From positions 1 to 25,999 of the forward strand of contig JAZSPU010000035.1 in assembly GCA_045537575.1 (NCBI GenBank): 25,999 bases of DNA, in the 5' to 3' direction. Origin of the DNA: SIG607 sp045537575 (GTDB lineage: Bacteria; Bacillota; Clostridia; Oscillospirales; Acutalibacteraceae). A program made the translations under genes and the position numbers. Below are positions 14,729 through 23,708 of the stretch, in pieces. The notes beneath the pieces were generated by a model. That model was not told the origin of the DNA, did not search any database, and saw only the letters and a list, made by a program, of their open reading frames with translations. Positions within the stretch are counted from its first letter, which is position 1; each line of letters starts with the position of its first letter.

Positions 14729-14968
14729 TTATGAACAAAGTTAACAGTAATTGACAGTAAGTAATAAACTGGTCTGTTTAAAACTTAAAAACGGCGTAAA
14801 TTATGCACATTTTATTAAATTTTCAATTAACAGCGGTTTTTCTTTATTTTAAAGACTTGAAGGCACTTACTGACAGAACTGACAGCTATATTAAGACTGT
14901 TATATATTTTATATTTTTCTCTTAGGAAAATTTTCTTTTTTTAAAAATTTTGAAAGAAGGTAAACAAA
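14729..14968. other. dnaA-dnaN intergenic region, candidate part of oriC
   Basis: This 240-bp AT-rich gap holds one exact DnaA box, TTATGCACA (14801-14809), and a near match TTATGAACA close to the dnaA stop. It has several TGACAG units, with CAGTAAGT and ACTTACTG as inverted partners on either side. In Bacillus the unwinding region lies here, so it is the best oriC candidate in the window, although a box cluster is missing. Confidence 0.5.
14879..14908 (+). promoter_or_regulatory. Possible dnaN promoter
   Basis: CTGACA (14879-14884) and TATATT (14903-14908) are 18 nt apart, about 60 nt before the dnaN start. The AT-rich context makes this uncertain. Confidence 0.35.
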
Positions 14969-16069
14969 ATGATTTTTTCAGTAGAACGTAACGTTTTTCT
15001 TGATGCGGTAACAAAGCTTTCCCGCGTTGTTTCTTCTAAAACTGCCTATCCTGAACTTGAAGGTATTTTAATTTCTGCTGAACAGGGCAAAATCACCTTA
15101 ATTGCATATAATCTTGAAATGAGTATGCAAAAGGAAATTTATGCAAGAACAGAAGAGGACGGAGATATCGTTCTTTCTGCCAGAATTTTAGGCGATATTT
15201 TCAAAAGACTTAACGGTCCTACAGTACAGATTTCAACAGACGATAAAAATATCTGCCATATAACCTGTTCAAGCGCAGTTTTTGATATTCCGGGAATGGA
15301 TGCTATGAACTATCCCGAAACTCCTTCTTTTGCCGACGGTAAAGATTTCAGCTTAAAAGGAGAAACCCTTTTTGATATGACAGAGGGAACATCCTTTGCA
15401 GTTGCTCCCGTAGAAGGAACAAGACCTGTTTTAATGGGTATTAATATTTCTCTTAATGAAGGAAATTTAAAATTTGTTGCTATTGACGGCTATAGACTTG
15501 CAATTCGTCAGACAAAAATTGATAATAACGGCGAATTTAATTTTATCATACCCGGCACTATGCTTAATGAAGTAGTTCGTCTTATTTCTGATAAAGAACA
15601 GGATGTCCCCATTAGCGTTGGTTCAAAAATGATTTCCTTTAATATTGACGGCTATAAGGTTATCTGCCGTTTGATAGAAGGAGAATTTGTTAATTATCAA
15701 AGAACAATTCCTGCTTCCCATAAGCAAAAAATAGTTGTTATGGTAAGAGATATACTTTCTGTGTTTGACAGAATTTCTCTTTTAATAAGCGATTCCTTCT
15801 CAACTCCCGTAAGATGTATTTTAAATGAAGAGCATATAAACTTCTCCTGCTCAACAGCAGTAGGTAAGGTTAATGAAACCTATGAGGTTGACCTTGAAGG
15901 AGAACCTTTTGAAATAGGTCTTTCTTCCCGTTATCTTACAGAAGCTTTAAAGGCAGTAGAAGATGATATGGTTCAAATTAAATTTGATTCTTCTAAACAG
16001 GGTGTTGTAATTGAACCTCTTCAGGGTGACGATTATATGTATATGATAATGCCTATGAGGTTAAAGTAA
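14969..16069 (+). CDS. dnaN: DNA polymerase III beta subunit (sliding clamp)
   Basis: The 366-residue protein has the three-domain DnaN layout and the standard C-terminal end, MYMIMPMRLK. It starts MIFSVERNVFLDAVTKLSRVVSSKTAYPELEGILI, typical of domain 1, and VEGTRPVLMGI marks the domain 1/2 boundary. The clamp encircles DNA and tethers polymerase III. The start is preceded by GAAAGAAGG. Its TAA stop shares its last base with the ATG of the S4 gene, which couples their translation. Confidence 0.98.
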   Translation: MIFSVERNVFLDAVTKLSRVVSSKTAYPELEGILISAEQGKITLIAYNLEMSMQKEIYARTEEDGDIVLSARILGDIFKRLNGPTVQISTDDKNICHITCSSAVFDIPGMDAMNYPETPSFADGKDFSLKGETLFDMTEGTSFAVAPVEGTRPVLMGINISLNEGNLKFVAIDGYRLAIRQTKIDNNGEFNFIIPGTMLNEVVRLISDKEQDVPISVGSKMISFNIDGYKVICRLIEGEFVNYQRTIPASHKQKIVVMVRDILSVFDRISLLISDSFSTPVRCILNEEHINFSCSTAVGKVNETYEVDLEGEPFEIGLSSRYLTEALKAVEDDMVQIKFDSSKQGVVIEPLQGDDYMYMIMPMRLK

Positions 16070-16287
16070 TGCAGGAAAAAATTATAACTATAAAAGAAGA
16101 ATTTATAAGACTTGATTCTTTAATGAAGCTTTCCGATATGGTAGTAACGGGCGGTCACGCAAAAATAGTTATTCAAAACGGAGAGGTAAAGGTAAACGGC
16201 GAAGTTTGCACCCAAAGAGGTAAAAAAATAAGAGAAGGAGACTTTTTCACCTTTGAAGGTGTAAAGGTAACTGTAAAAAAATGCTGA
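16069..16287 (+). CDS. S4-domain RNA-binding protein (YaaA/RlbA-like)
   Basis: A 72-residue protein consisting of a single S4 fold: FIRLDSLMKLSDMVVTGGHAKIVIQNGEVKVNGEVCTQRGKKIREGD. In Bacillus this small gene lies at the same place between dnaN and recF and is thought to take part in ribosome-related RNA binding. It overlaps dnaN by one base and recF by 7 nt. Conserved position and sequence make the call firm, though the molecular role is poorly known. Confidence 0.93.
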   Translation: MQEKIITIKEEFIRLDSLMKLSDMVVTGGHAKIVIQNGEVKVNGEVCTQRGKKIREGDFFTFEGVKVTVKKC

Positions 16288-17360
16288 TAAAAGAAATCGG
16301 CGGAAAAAATTTCAGAAATCTTTCTCCTTTTAATATTACTCCTCATAAAAATATGAACGTTATATGCGGTGAAAATGCTCAGGGTAAAACAAATTTACTT
16401 GAAGCTATCTGGCTTTTTACGGGAGCAAAAAGCTTTCGTACAAATAAAGATATTGAACTTATTAACAAAGATGAAGTAAAAAGCCGTATAAATATTAAAT
16501 ATGAGTCCGAGCAAATAGAAAAGGAATCAGAGATTCTTATAGAAAACAGAAGAAAAGCCAGTATTAACGGTAAAAAGCTTTCTTCACCATCCTTACTTGC
16601 GGGAAATTTTTGCGCAATAGTATTTTCCCCCGACGATTTAACCTTAATATCCGGTTCTCCCGAAAAGAGAAGAAGATTTCTAGATGTTGCAATATCACAG
16701 ATTTATCCTAAATATCTTGAAATTTTAAAAAGATACGTAAGGGCTCTTTCTCAGCGAAATTATCTTTTAAAGGAAATAAAGGCGGGAAAAAGCGAAAGGG
16801 ATATGCTTCTTCCCTTTGAAGAAGAACTAGCTCTTTCGGGAAGCAATATTATAAAGTACAGAATAAGATATTTAGAAATTGCTCAGGATTACATAACAGA
16901 GATTTATAAAGGAATTTCTTCCTATAAAGAATCCTTCAGGGTTGAATATCTTCCCGTTTGTTCTCCTGAAAAATTAAAAGAAAAACTTATTCTTTCAAGA
17001 AATGACGATATATTAAGCGGTTTTACTTCTATTGGTCCCCACAGAGATGATTTAGATTTTAAAATTGACGAAATGTCGGTAAGAAATTTTGGATCCCAAG
17101 GGCAAAAGAGAAGTGTTGCATTGTCTTTAAAGCTTAGCGAAGCAGAGGTATTAAAAAAGATTACGGGTGAATATCCTGTAGCTCTGCTTGATGACGTTAT
17201 GAGTGAACTGGACCCTGCAAGGCAAAATTACGTCCTTAATCATATAAGTAAGCTACAGGTTTTCTTAACCTGCTGCGACCCTGCTAATATAATAAATCTC
17301 AGTAAGGGAAATATTTATGAAATAAAAGACGGAAATATTTTTCTAAAGGAAGAAAAATAA
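16281..17360 (+). CDS. recF: DNA replication and repair protein RecF
   Basis: The 359-residue SMC-like ATPase has Walker A GENAQGKT (30-37), the signature SQGQKRSVALSLKLSEAE near 273-290 and Walker B VALLDDVMSELD near 300. It loads RecA at single-strand gaps with RecO and RecR. The start ATG lies within the end of the S4 gene (7-nt overlap). It continues the origin operon. Confidence 0.98.
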   Translation: MLIKEIGGKNFRNLSPFNITPHKNMNVICGENAQGKTNLLEAIWLFTGAKSFRTNKDIELINKDEVKSRINIKYESEQIEKESEILIENRRKASINGKKLSSPSLLAGNFCAIVFSPDDLTLISGSPEKRRRFLDVAISQIYPKYLEILKRYVRALSQRNYLLKEIKAGKSERDMLLPFEEELALSGSNIIKYRIRYLEIAQDYITEIYKGISSYKESFRVEYLPVCSPEKLKEKLILSRNDDILSGFTSIGPHRDDLDFKIDEMSVRNFGSQGQKRSVALSLKLSEAEVLKKITGEYPVALLDDVMSELDPARQNYVLNHISKLQVFLTCCDPANIINLSKGNIYEIKDGNIFLKEEK

Positions 17361-17363
17361 AAA

Positions 17364-17633
17364 ATGTATATTCATTTAGGACAGGATACTCTTGTTAAAA
17401 AAAGTGACATAATAGGAATTTTTGACCTTGATACTGCAACGGTATCAAAAAGAACAAGAGATTACTTAAACAAAGCTGAAAAAAAAGGAATGGTAGTTAA
17501 TGTCAGTACCGAACTTCCAAAATCCTTTATAGTTTGTCAGCATGGCGATGAAAAGAAAATATATATTTCACAAATCTCAACAGCTACACTACTGAAAAGA
17601 AGTGAAGTTGATTTTGAAAACTCATTCTATTAA
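17364..17633 (+). CDS. DUF370 family protein, RemB/YaaB-like
   Basis: The 89-residue protein begins MYIHLGQDTLVKKSDIIGIFDLDTATVSKRTRDYL, the mark of the DUF370 family, to which the Bacillus DNA-binding regulators RemA and RemB belong. In Bacillus remB (yaaB) occupies this same slot between recF and gyrB. It starts 3 nt after recF, with AAAGGAAG inside the recF end. A role in extracellular matrix regulation is known for Bacillus; here it is only inferred. Confidence 0.9.
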   Translation: MYIHLGQDTLVKKSDIIGIFDLDTATVSKRTRDYLNKAEKKGMVVNVSTELPKSFIVCQHGDEKKIYISQISTATLLKRSEVDFENSFY

Positions 17634-17649
17634 AAGAGAGGAAATAAAC

Positions 17650-19590
17650 ATGAGCGAAGAAATTAAAGCACCTTTAATTAATGAATATGATGAAAATTCC
17701 ATACAGGTGCTGGAGGGACTTGAAGCCGTTCGAAAGAGACCGGGTATGTATATCGGTTCAACCGGAGAACGCGGTCTTCACCATCTTGTTTATGAAATTG
17801 TTGATAACTCTATCGACGAAGCCTTGGCAGGATTCTGTGATAAAATCACAGTTACCCTTCTTGACGGCGGTATTGTTAAAGTAGAGGATAACGGACGCGG
17901 TATTCCTACGGGTATAAATCCTCAAAAGGGTATTCCTACAGTTACCGTTGTATTTACAATTCTTCATGCAGGCGGTAAATTCGGCGGAAACGGATATAAG
18001 GTTTCAGGCGGTCTGCACGGTGTTGGTGCGTCTGTTGTTAACGCTCTTTCCTCTTGGCTTGAGGTAGAGGTTAAGGACGGCAAAAACGTTCATAAACAGC
18101 GCTATGAAAAGGGTAATATTGTAACCGACCTTGAAATTATCGGCGAAACCAATGAAACGGGTACTACAGTTACCTTTAAACCCGATCCTTCTATATTTAC
18201 CGATACAACAACCTATGATTACGATATTCTTAAAAACAGACTTCGTGAGCAGTCCTTCCTTAATGCAGGAATAAGGGTTGTTTTAGAGGATAAGAGATCT
18301 GACGTATATGATCCTAAAACCGACGAATTTTATTATGAAGGCGGTATAAAATCCTACGTTGAATATCTTCTTGAAGGAATGAAAAAGGAAAGTCTAAATA
18401 GCGAGGTTATCTATCTTAACTGTGAAAAGGATGACCAGACTGCTGAAATATCTCTTATCTGGTCAACTGCTTATGACAGTAAGGTTATGTCCTTTGCAAA
18501 TACCCTTCATACTATAGACGGCGGTACACACGAGCAGGGCTTTAGACAGGCTCTTACAAATACCGTTAATAGATATGCCTTTGATTTTAAGCATCTTAAG
18601 GAAGGTAATGCAAGACTTAAGGCTGAAGATATTATTGAAGGCGTTGTAGCCGTTGTTTCAGTAAAGCTTAGTGATGCTCAGTTTGAAAGTCAGACTAAAG
18701 CAAAGCTTGGTAATACCTCTATTGGTAAGGTTGTAAGAGACCTTGTAAACGATAAGCTTTATCAGTTTTTGGAGGAGCATCCTCAAGAAGCAAAAATTAT
18801 TATTGAAAAATCTATTGCTTCCTCTAATGCAAGAGAAGCTGCACAAAAAGCAAGAGAAGCAAGTAGAAATAAATCGGGCTTTGGTAATAAAACAAGAATG
18901 CCCGAAAAACTTACCGACTGTATTTCGGATGACGCTACAAAAACCGAAATATTTATCGTCGAGGGTGATTCTGCAGGCGGCAGCGCAGTAGAAGGCAGAA
19001 ACTCAACCTATCAGGCAATTCTTCCTCTTTGGGGTAAAATGCTTAACGTAGAAAAGGCAAGAGACGACAAGGTTTACGGAAATGATAAGTTAACCCCCGT
19101 TATAGTTGCTCTCGGTACGGGAATCGGCGAAAACTTTGATATTGAAAAACTTCGTTATGATAAAATTGTTATTATGGCCGATGCCGACGTTGACGGTAGC
19201 CACATAAGAACACTTCTTTTAACCTTTTTCTTCCGTTATATGCCTCAGCTTATTGAAACGGGCCACGTGTATTTAGCACAGCCTCCCCTTTTCAGAGTAA
19301 GCAAGGGTAAACAGCACTTTGATGCATTTACTGATGAAGAAAAGGCAGAGTATATTGAAAAGCTTGGCGGTACAGCCGACGTTCAGCGTTATAAAGGTCT
19401 TGGTGAAATGGATCCCGATCAGCTTTGGGAAACTACCCTTAATCCCGAAACAAGAACCTTCTTAAGAGTAACTATGAATGATGCTGAAATTGCCGACGCC
19501 ACCTTTACAATGCTTATGGGTGACGAGGTTGAACCCAGAAAACAGTTTATTGAAGAAAATGCGGTATTTGCTACCGATCTCGATATTTAA
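17650..19590 (+). CDS. gyrB: DNA gyrase subunit B
   Basis: The ATG at 17650, with AGAGAGG upstream, gives 646 residues. A longer frame from 17602 overlaps the previous gene and is rejected. Motifs include the GHKL ATPase segment EIVDNSIDEALAG with DNGRGIPTG and GGLHGVGASVVNALS. The TOPRIM catalytic part has EGDSAGG (438-444) and MADADVDGSHIRTLLL. The C-terminus ends normally, KQFIEENAVFATDLDI. With GyrA it forms the A2B2 enzyme that introduces negative supercoils. Confidence 0.99.
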   Translation: MSEEIKAPLINEYDENSIQVLEGLEAVRKRPGMYIGSTGERGLHHLVYEIVDNSIDEALAGFCDKITVTLLDGGIVKVEDNGRGIPTGINPQKGIPTVTVVFTILHAGGKFGGNGYKVSGGLHGVGASVVNALSSWLEVEVKDGKNVHKQRYEKGNIVTDLEIIGETNETGTTVTFKPDPSIFTDTTTYDYDILKNRLREQSFLNAGIRVVLEDKRSDVYDPKTDEFYYEGGIKSYVEYLLEGMKKESLNSEVIYLNCEKDDQTAEISLIWSTAYDSKVMSFANTLHTIDGGTHEQGFRQALTNTVNRYAFDFKHLKEGNARLKAEDIIEGVVAVVSVKLSDAQFESQTKAKLGNTSIGKVVRDLVNDKLYQFLEEHPQEAKIIIEKSIASSNAREAAQKAREASRNKSGFGNKTRMPEKLTDCISDDATKTEIFIVEGDSAGGSAVEGRNSTYQAILPLWGKMLNVEKARDDKVYGNDKLTPVIVALGTGIGENFDIEKLRYDKIVIMADADVDGSHIRTLLLTFFFRYMPQLIETGHVYLAQPPLFRVSKGKQHFDAFTDEEKAEYIEKLGGTADVQRYKGLGEMDPDQLWETTLNPETRTFLRVTMNDAEIADATFTMLMGDEVEPRKQFIEENAVFATDLDI

Positions 19591-19608
19591 AGAAAGGGGA
19601 GAATTAAA

Positions 19609-22158
19609 ATGGCTAAACAGGAAAAAGTATATTGGCCAAGTAGTGAAGAAACTAACATTGTGCCTGTAGAAATTGTTGATGAAGTCAAGGGCAGTATGCT
19701 GCAGTACGGTATGTCTGTTCTTGTGGGCCGTGCTCTTCCCGATGTAAGAGACGGTCTTAAACCCGTTCACAGAAGAATCCTTTATACAATGTACGAAAAC
19801 GGACTAACCCCCGATAAAGCCTACAGAAAATGCGCCGATACAGTTGGTGCTGTGCTTGGTAGATACCATCCCCACGGTGACTCCTCGGTATATGACGCTA
19901 TGGTTCGTATGGCGCAGGATTTTTCCCTTCGTTATCCTTTAATTGACGGTCACGGAAACTTCGGTAATATCGACGGCTACCCTGCAGCTGCTTACCGTTA
20001 TACAGAATCTAAAATGAACCGTCTTTCTCTCCATATGCTTGATGATATTGAGAAGGATACAGTTGATTTTGCTCCTAACTATGATGACAGACTTAAAGAA
20101 CCTACCGTTCTTCCCGTTCGTTTCCCTCAGCTTTTAGTTAACGGCTCTTCCGGTATTGCCTTTGGTATGGCAACCGAAATTCCTCCCCATAATCTTGCAG
20201 AGGTTATTGACGGTATGTGCTGTCTTATTGATAACCCCGATGCAGATTTATCTGAACTTTGTGAGCATATTAAGGGCCCCGATTTTCCCACCGGCGGTAT
20301 TATTATGGGCAGAAGCGGTATAAGAGCCGCATATGCTACCGGAAAGGGTAAAATTATTGTTCGCGGTAAGGCAGAAATTGAAGAACTTTCTAACGGAAAG
20401 TTTAGAATTGTTATTACAGAAATTCCCTACAAGGTTAGAAAGAAAGACCTTGTTAAAAAGATTTATGACCTTGCTAACGAAAAACGTATTGAAGGAATTG
20501 ATGACGTTGTTGACTATTCCTCAAAAAGAGACGGCGGTATCAGAATAGTTGTTGATATTAAGCGTGACGCTAATCCTCAGGTTATTCTTAATAAACTTTA
20601 TTCCTATACCGAACTTCAAACCACCTTCGGCGCAAACCTTATTGCAATAGTTAACGGTAAACCTCAGATTTTAACACTTAAGGAAATGCTTCAAAACAGT
20701 ATTGACTTCCAGTGTGAAATTGTTGAAAGAAAAACCCGTTATGATATGAAAAAGGCGGCTGAAAGAGCCCATATTTTAGAAGGCTTAAAGACTGCCCTTG
20801 ATTTCATTGACGAGGTTATTGCAATTATTAGAAGTAGTGCCGACGTTGCTACCGCTAAGAATAATTTAAGTGAGCGCTTCGGTCTTGATGATATTCAGAC
20901 TACTGCTATAGTACAGATGCAGCTTGGAAAACTTGCTAATCTTGAAAAACAAAAGATTCTTGATGAACTGGCTGAAAAACTTGCTTTCATTAAAGAATGT
21001 GAAGCTATTCTTTCCAGTAAAGAAAGAATCCTTGATATTGTTAAAACCGAGTCTCTTAATCTTCGCGATAAGTATAGCGACGAAAGACGCAGTGAAATTT
21101 CTGCCGTTTCGGGCGAGGTTGATATTGAAGACCTTATTCCCGAAGAGGAATGTGTTATCACTAAAACAGTTAACGGCTATATTAAGCGTATGGCTGTTGA
21201 TACCTATTCCGTTCAGCATAAAGGCGGCAGAGGTAAAATGGGTATGAAGACAAGAGAAGACGATATGATCGAAAATATGATGACCTGTTCGTCTCACGAT
21301 TTCATTATGCTCTTTACCAACTTCGGACGTGTTTATAAACTTAAAGCCTATGAAATTCCCGAGGCTACTAGCACAAACAGTAAGGGTATGAACGTAATTA
21401 ACCTTATCCCCTTACAGCCTGAAGAAAAACTCTCAATGGTGCTTTCCTGCGCCGAGGCAGATGACGATAGCTTTATCTGTATGGTTACCAGAAAGGGAAC
21501 TATTAAGAGAACTAAAATTACGGATTTCCGTAATATCAGAAAAACCGGTATTATTGCTATTGAGCTTAACGAGGGTGACGAACTATCCTTCGTAAGTTTG
21601 ACTGACGGCAATAAGGATATTTACGTTGCTACTAAAAAAGGCCGCGGCATACGCTTTGAGGAAACTCAGGTTCGTCCTATGGGCAGAACTGCTTGCGGTG
21701 TAAGAGCAATTAAACTAAGCGCAGATGATGAAGTTGTTTCAATGGATATCTGTGATGAAAACAGCGTTCTTCTCACCGTTACCGAAACCGGCTACGGCAG
21801 AAAGACTCCTATTACCGACTACCGCGTTCAAAGTAGAGGCGGTAAGGGTACAACCAACTACCGTACCGAAAAATACGGCGACGTTGCAAAGGTTATCTGC
21901 GTAACTGATGAAGATGACGTTATTATGATTTCCTCCGACGGTATTATTATAAGAATTCCCGTTTGTGAGATTTCCACCTTCTCCCGTCCGGCAAAGGGCG
22001 TAAGGGTTATGAGAGTAGAGGACGGTTCAAAGGTACTTTCCGTTGCAACTGCAACCCATGATGAAGAAGAGGTTAACGCTTCTCCCGAAGCTCCTGATGC
22101 AGATGCGGGAACGGTTGAACCCGAAAAAGAAACTGAAGATACTGCGGCAGAGGAGTAA
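19609..22158 (+). CDS. gyrA: DNA gyrase subunit A
   Basis: An 849-residue GyrA. The breakage-reunion domain has the quinolone-region motif HPHGDSSVYDAMVRMAQ, with Ser and Asp at the usual sensitive positions, and the catalytic Tyr131 in YRYTE. The C-terminal pinwheel has the GyrA-box variant QSRGGKG and a related HKGGRGK blade. The last about 35 residues are a strongly acidic tail (EEEVN to DTAAEE), which in other species modulates supercoiling. It starts 18 nt after gyrB with GGGGAG upstream. Confidence 0.99.
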   Translation: MAKQEKVYWPSSEETNIVPVEIVDEVKGSMLQYGMSVLVGRALPDVRDGLKPVHRRILYTMYENGLTPDKAYRKCADTVGAVLGRYHPHGDSSVYDAMVRMAQDFSLRYPLIDGHGNFGNIDGYPAAAYRYTESKMNRLSLHMLDDIEKDTVDFAPNYDDRLKEPTVLPVRFPQLLVNGSSGIAFGMATEIPPHNLAEVIDGMCCLIDNPDADLSELCEHIKGPDFPTGGIIMGRSGIRAAYATGKGKIIVRGKAEIEELSNGKFRIVITEIPYKVRKKDLVKKIYDLANEKRIEGIDDVVDYSSKRDGGIRIVVDIKRDANPQVILNKLYSYTELQTTFGANLIAIVNGKPQILTLKEMLQNSIDFQCEIVERKTRYDMKKAAERAHILEGLKTALDFIDEVIAIIRSSADVATAKNNLSERFGLDDIQTTAIVQMQLGKLANLEKQKILDELAEKLAFIKECEAILSSKERILDIVKTESLNLRDKYSDERRSEISAVSGEVDIEDLIPEEECVITKTVNGYIKRMAVDTYSVQHKGGRGKMGMKTREDDMIENMMTCSSHDFIMLFTNFGRVYKLKAYEIPEATSTNSKGMNVINLIPLQPEEKLSMVLSCAEADDDSFICMVTRKGTIKRTKITDFRNIRKTGIIAIELNEGDELSFVSLTDGNKDIYVATKKGRGIRFEETQVRPMGRTACGVRAIKLSADDEVVSMDICDENSVLLTVTETGYGRKTPITDYRVQSRGGKGTTNYRTEKYGDVAKVICVTDEDDVIMISSDGIIIRIPVCEISTFSRPAKGVRVMRVEDGSKVLSVATATHDEEEVNASPEAPDADAGTVEPEKETEDTAAEE

Positions 22159-22161
22159 AAA

Positions 22162-23154
22162 ATGACCTTTCCATATGCCGATTCAAAGCAACTAGCTAAA
22201 AAGAACGAGAAGTCAGCCATAAAAAAAGCAGCCAATATAACGGGTTTTGCCTTTTTTATGCTGACCTCGGTTATGGTTTTTTGGAGTGTGCCTGTCACAG
22301 CTTTAGTAGAACTTGTGGCAAACCGCCCCGATTTAGTATTAAAACATTTCAGCGATCCCACAATAGTGCAGGTTATTCAGATAGTTGTATCCGGCATTGC
22401 CTTCACCTTCCCTTTTATCATTTATTCAAAAATGATGGGGGAAAGACTAAGCGATATAGCCCTTTATAAAAAGCCTGAAAATAAAAAGCTACTTTTCCCT
22501 CTTGTGCTTTTGGGCCTTGGTGTCTGCGGCTTTTCAAATGCAGTTGTTTCGGGCGCAGGCGCAATTCTTCAAAACTTCGGCTTTAGCTATGACGTAGCAA
22601 GTACCGAAAACCCCACTAATATTTTCGGTATAATTCTTTCCTTTGTTGCTACCGCCGTTACTCCCGCTTTGGTTGAGGAATTTGCAATGCGCGGCGCGGT
22701 AATGGGCGCTCTTAGAAAATTCGGTGACAGCTTCGCCGTTATTACTTCAGCCCTGATTTTCGGTCTTATGCACGGTAATCTTGTGCAGATTCCTTTCGCC
22801 TTTATTTTAGGGCTCTTCTTCGGCTTTGCGGTAATCAAAACGGGCACCGTCTGGACAGCAGTAATAATTCACTTTTTAAATAACCTTTTCAGTATTTCCT
22901 TTAGTTATATTTTAAGTAATTCAAAGGGTACGGTAGTGTGGTTTGCAAATATCTTTTATTTTGTCATACTTTTAGCACTCGGTTTTGTAGGCTTTTATCT
23001 CTATTATAAACAGGGCGAGGAAAATTTCTCCCTTGATAATAAAACCGAAAACCTTACAGTATCCGAGAAACTAAAAAGCTTCCTCACCGCACCCTGCATA
23101 ATAATATCCTTTGTTATTGTTTTGCTTGAATCATTTTTCGTATATAAAGCCTGA
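22162..23154 (+). CDS. CPBP family intramembrane metalloprotease
   Basis: The 330-residue membrane protein has about eight hydrophobic segments and the CPBP (Abi) motifs: EEFAMRG with Glu172-Glu173, MHGN with His204, and IIHFLNN with His237. These proteases are related to Rce1 and act on membrane-linked peptides, with roles that include bacteriocin immunity. The start codon is 3 nt after the gyrA stop and the ribosome binding site (GGAG) is inside gyrA, so it is translated from the gyrase transcript. The link to gyrase function is unexplained. Confidence 0.92.
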   Translation: MTFPYADSKQLAKKNEKSAIKKAANITGFAFFMLTSVMVFWSVPVTALVELVANRPDLVLKHFSDPTIVQVIQIVVSGIAFTFPFIIYSKMMGERLSDIALYKKPENKKLLFPLVLLGLGVCGFSNAVVSGAGAILQNFGFSYDVASTENPTNIFGIILSFVATAVTPALVEEFAMRGAVMGALRKFGDSFAVITSALIFGLMHGNLVQIPFAFILGLFFGFAVIKTGTVWTAVIIHFLNNLFSISFSYILSNSKGTVVWFANIFYFVILLALGFVGFYLYYKQGEENFSLDNKTENLTVSEKLKSFLTAPCIIISFVIVLLESFFVYKA

Positions 23155-23170
23155 TGTTTCACGTGAAACA
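23155..23170. promoter_or_regulatory. parS site 1
   Basis: TGTTTCACGTGAAACA is a perfect 16-bp palindrome and an exact match to the bacterial parS consensus bound by ParB/Spo0J. It begins next to the CPBP stop codon, about 10 kb from dnaA, a normal place for parS. Confidence 0.93.
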
Positions 23171-23215
23171 GGTGTCGCGTTGCGACACAGGGATTAGGAA
23201 ATAGGGATTAGGGAA
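23171..23215. repeat. G-tract/hairpin repeat, third island
   Basis: The hairpin GTGTCGC-GTT-GCGACAC (23172-23188) is identical to the one at 6493-6509, and AGGGATTAGG then ATAGGGATTAGGG follow. It lies between the two parS sites. Confidence 0.8.
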
Positions 23216-23223
23216 CATTAAAA

Positions 23224-23255
23224 AATCCCGATGTTTCACGTGAAACATCGGGATT
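23224..23255. promoter_or_regulatory. parS site 2 within a 32-bp perfect palindrome
   Basis: The second TGTTTCACGTGAAACA is at 23232-23247, and the palindrome extends by ATCCCGA-type arms to 32 bp. A T tract follows on the minus strand, so the same DNA could also act as a weak minus-strand terminator. Confidence 0.9.
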
Positions 23256-23277
23256 AAAAATATATTATTGACATCTT

Positions 23278-23304
23278 GTAGGGGACGATGCCCACATCGT
23301 CCCG
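23278..23304 (+). repeat. 27-bp hairpin repeat, copy 2
   Basis: It reads GTAG, arm GGGACGATG, loop CCCA, arm CATCGTCCC, G. Translation in the same frame as copy 4 gives VGDDAHIVP. Confidence 0.9.
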
Positions 23305-23343
23305 AAACATCCCAACATCCCATCAAATCTCAACGTCAACAAC

Positions 23344-23370
23344 GTAGGGGCGGATGCCCACATCCGCCCG
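23344..23370 (+). repeat. 27-bp hairpin repeat, copy 3
   Basis: Arms GGGCGGATG and CATCCGCCC around CCCA show a compensatory change relative to copy 2. It translates as VGADAHIRP. The 16 nt GTCAACAACGTAGGGG at its left edge are shared with copy 4. Confidence 0.9.
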
Positions 23371-23509
23371 TCTTCAAAAGGAGACCGCCATGGATTTGCC
23401 GATTCGTAAAACAATTCGATTACCCGATTATGATTACAACGAAAACGGCGCATATTTCATTACAATATGTACCAAAGACCGTGTTCCTTGCCTTTCCGAA
23501 GTCAACAAC

Positions 23510-23536
23510 GTAGGGGACGATGCCCACATCGTCCCG
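23510..23536 (+). repeat. 27-bp hairpin repeat, copy 4, inside the RAYT gene
   Basis: It is identical to copy 2 and lies in the RAYT reading frame, encoding VGDDAHIVP. Confidence 0.92.
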
Positions 23537-23653
23537 CAAATCATATTAAAAAATCACGGACGCATTGTTGAAAAAATATATAAAAAATATCCCCGAAATT
23601 GATAAATATGTTATAATACCCGATCATATTCATTTTATATTGCGAATTAATAA

Positions 23654-23680
23654 CGGGACGATGTGGGCATCGTCCCCTAC
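23654..23680 (-). repeat. 27-bp hairpin repeat, copy 5, inverted inside the RAYT gene
   Basis: It is the exact reverse complement of copy 4. Read on the plus strand it is in the restored RAYT frame and supplies GTMWASSPT. Confidence 0.92.
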
Positions 23681-23708
23681 AAAAACTATTCCCTCGTCCC
23701 TATCCCCT

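Noticed and set aside
17602..17649. Longer gyrB start
   Set aside because: It overlaps the DUF370 gene and adds residues not found in GyrB; ATG 17650 has a good ribosome binding site.
20866..21297. 143-codon minus-strand frame within gyrA
   Set aside because: It is a shadow of gyrA with no start signal.
23278..23680. CRISPR array
   Set aside because: The 27-bp repeats are irregularly spaced, occur in both orientations, vary in arms and have no cas genes nearby.
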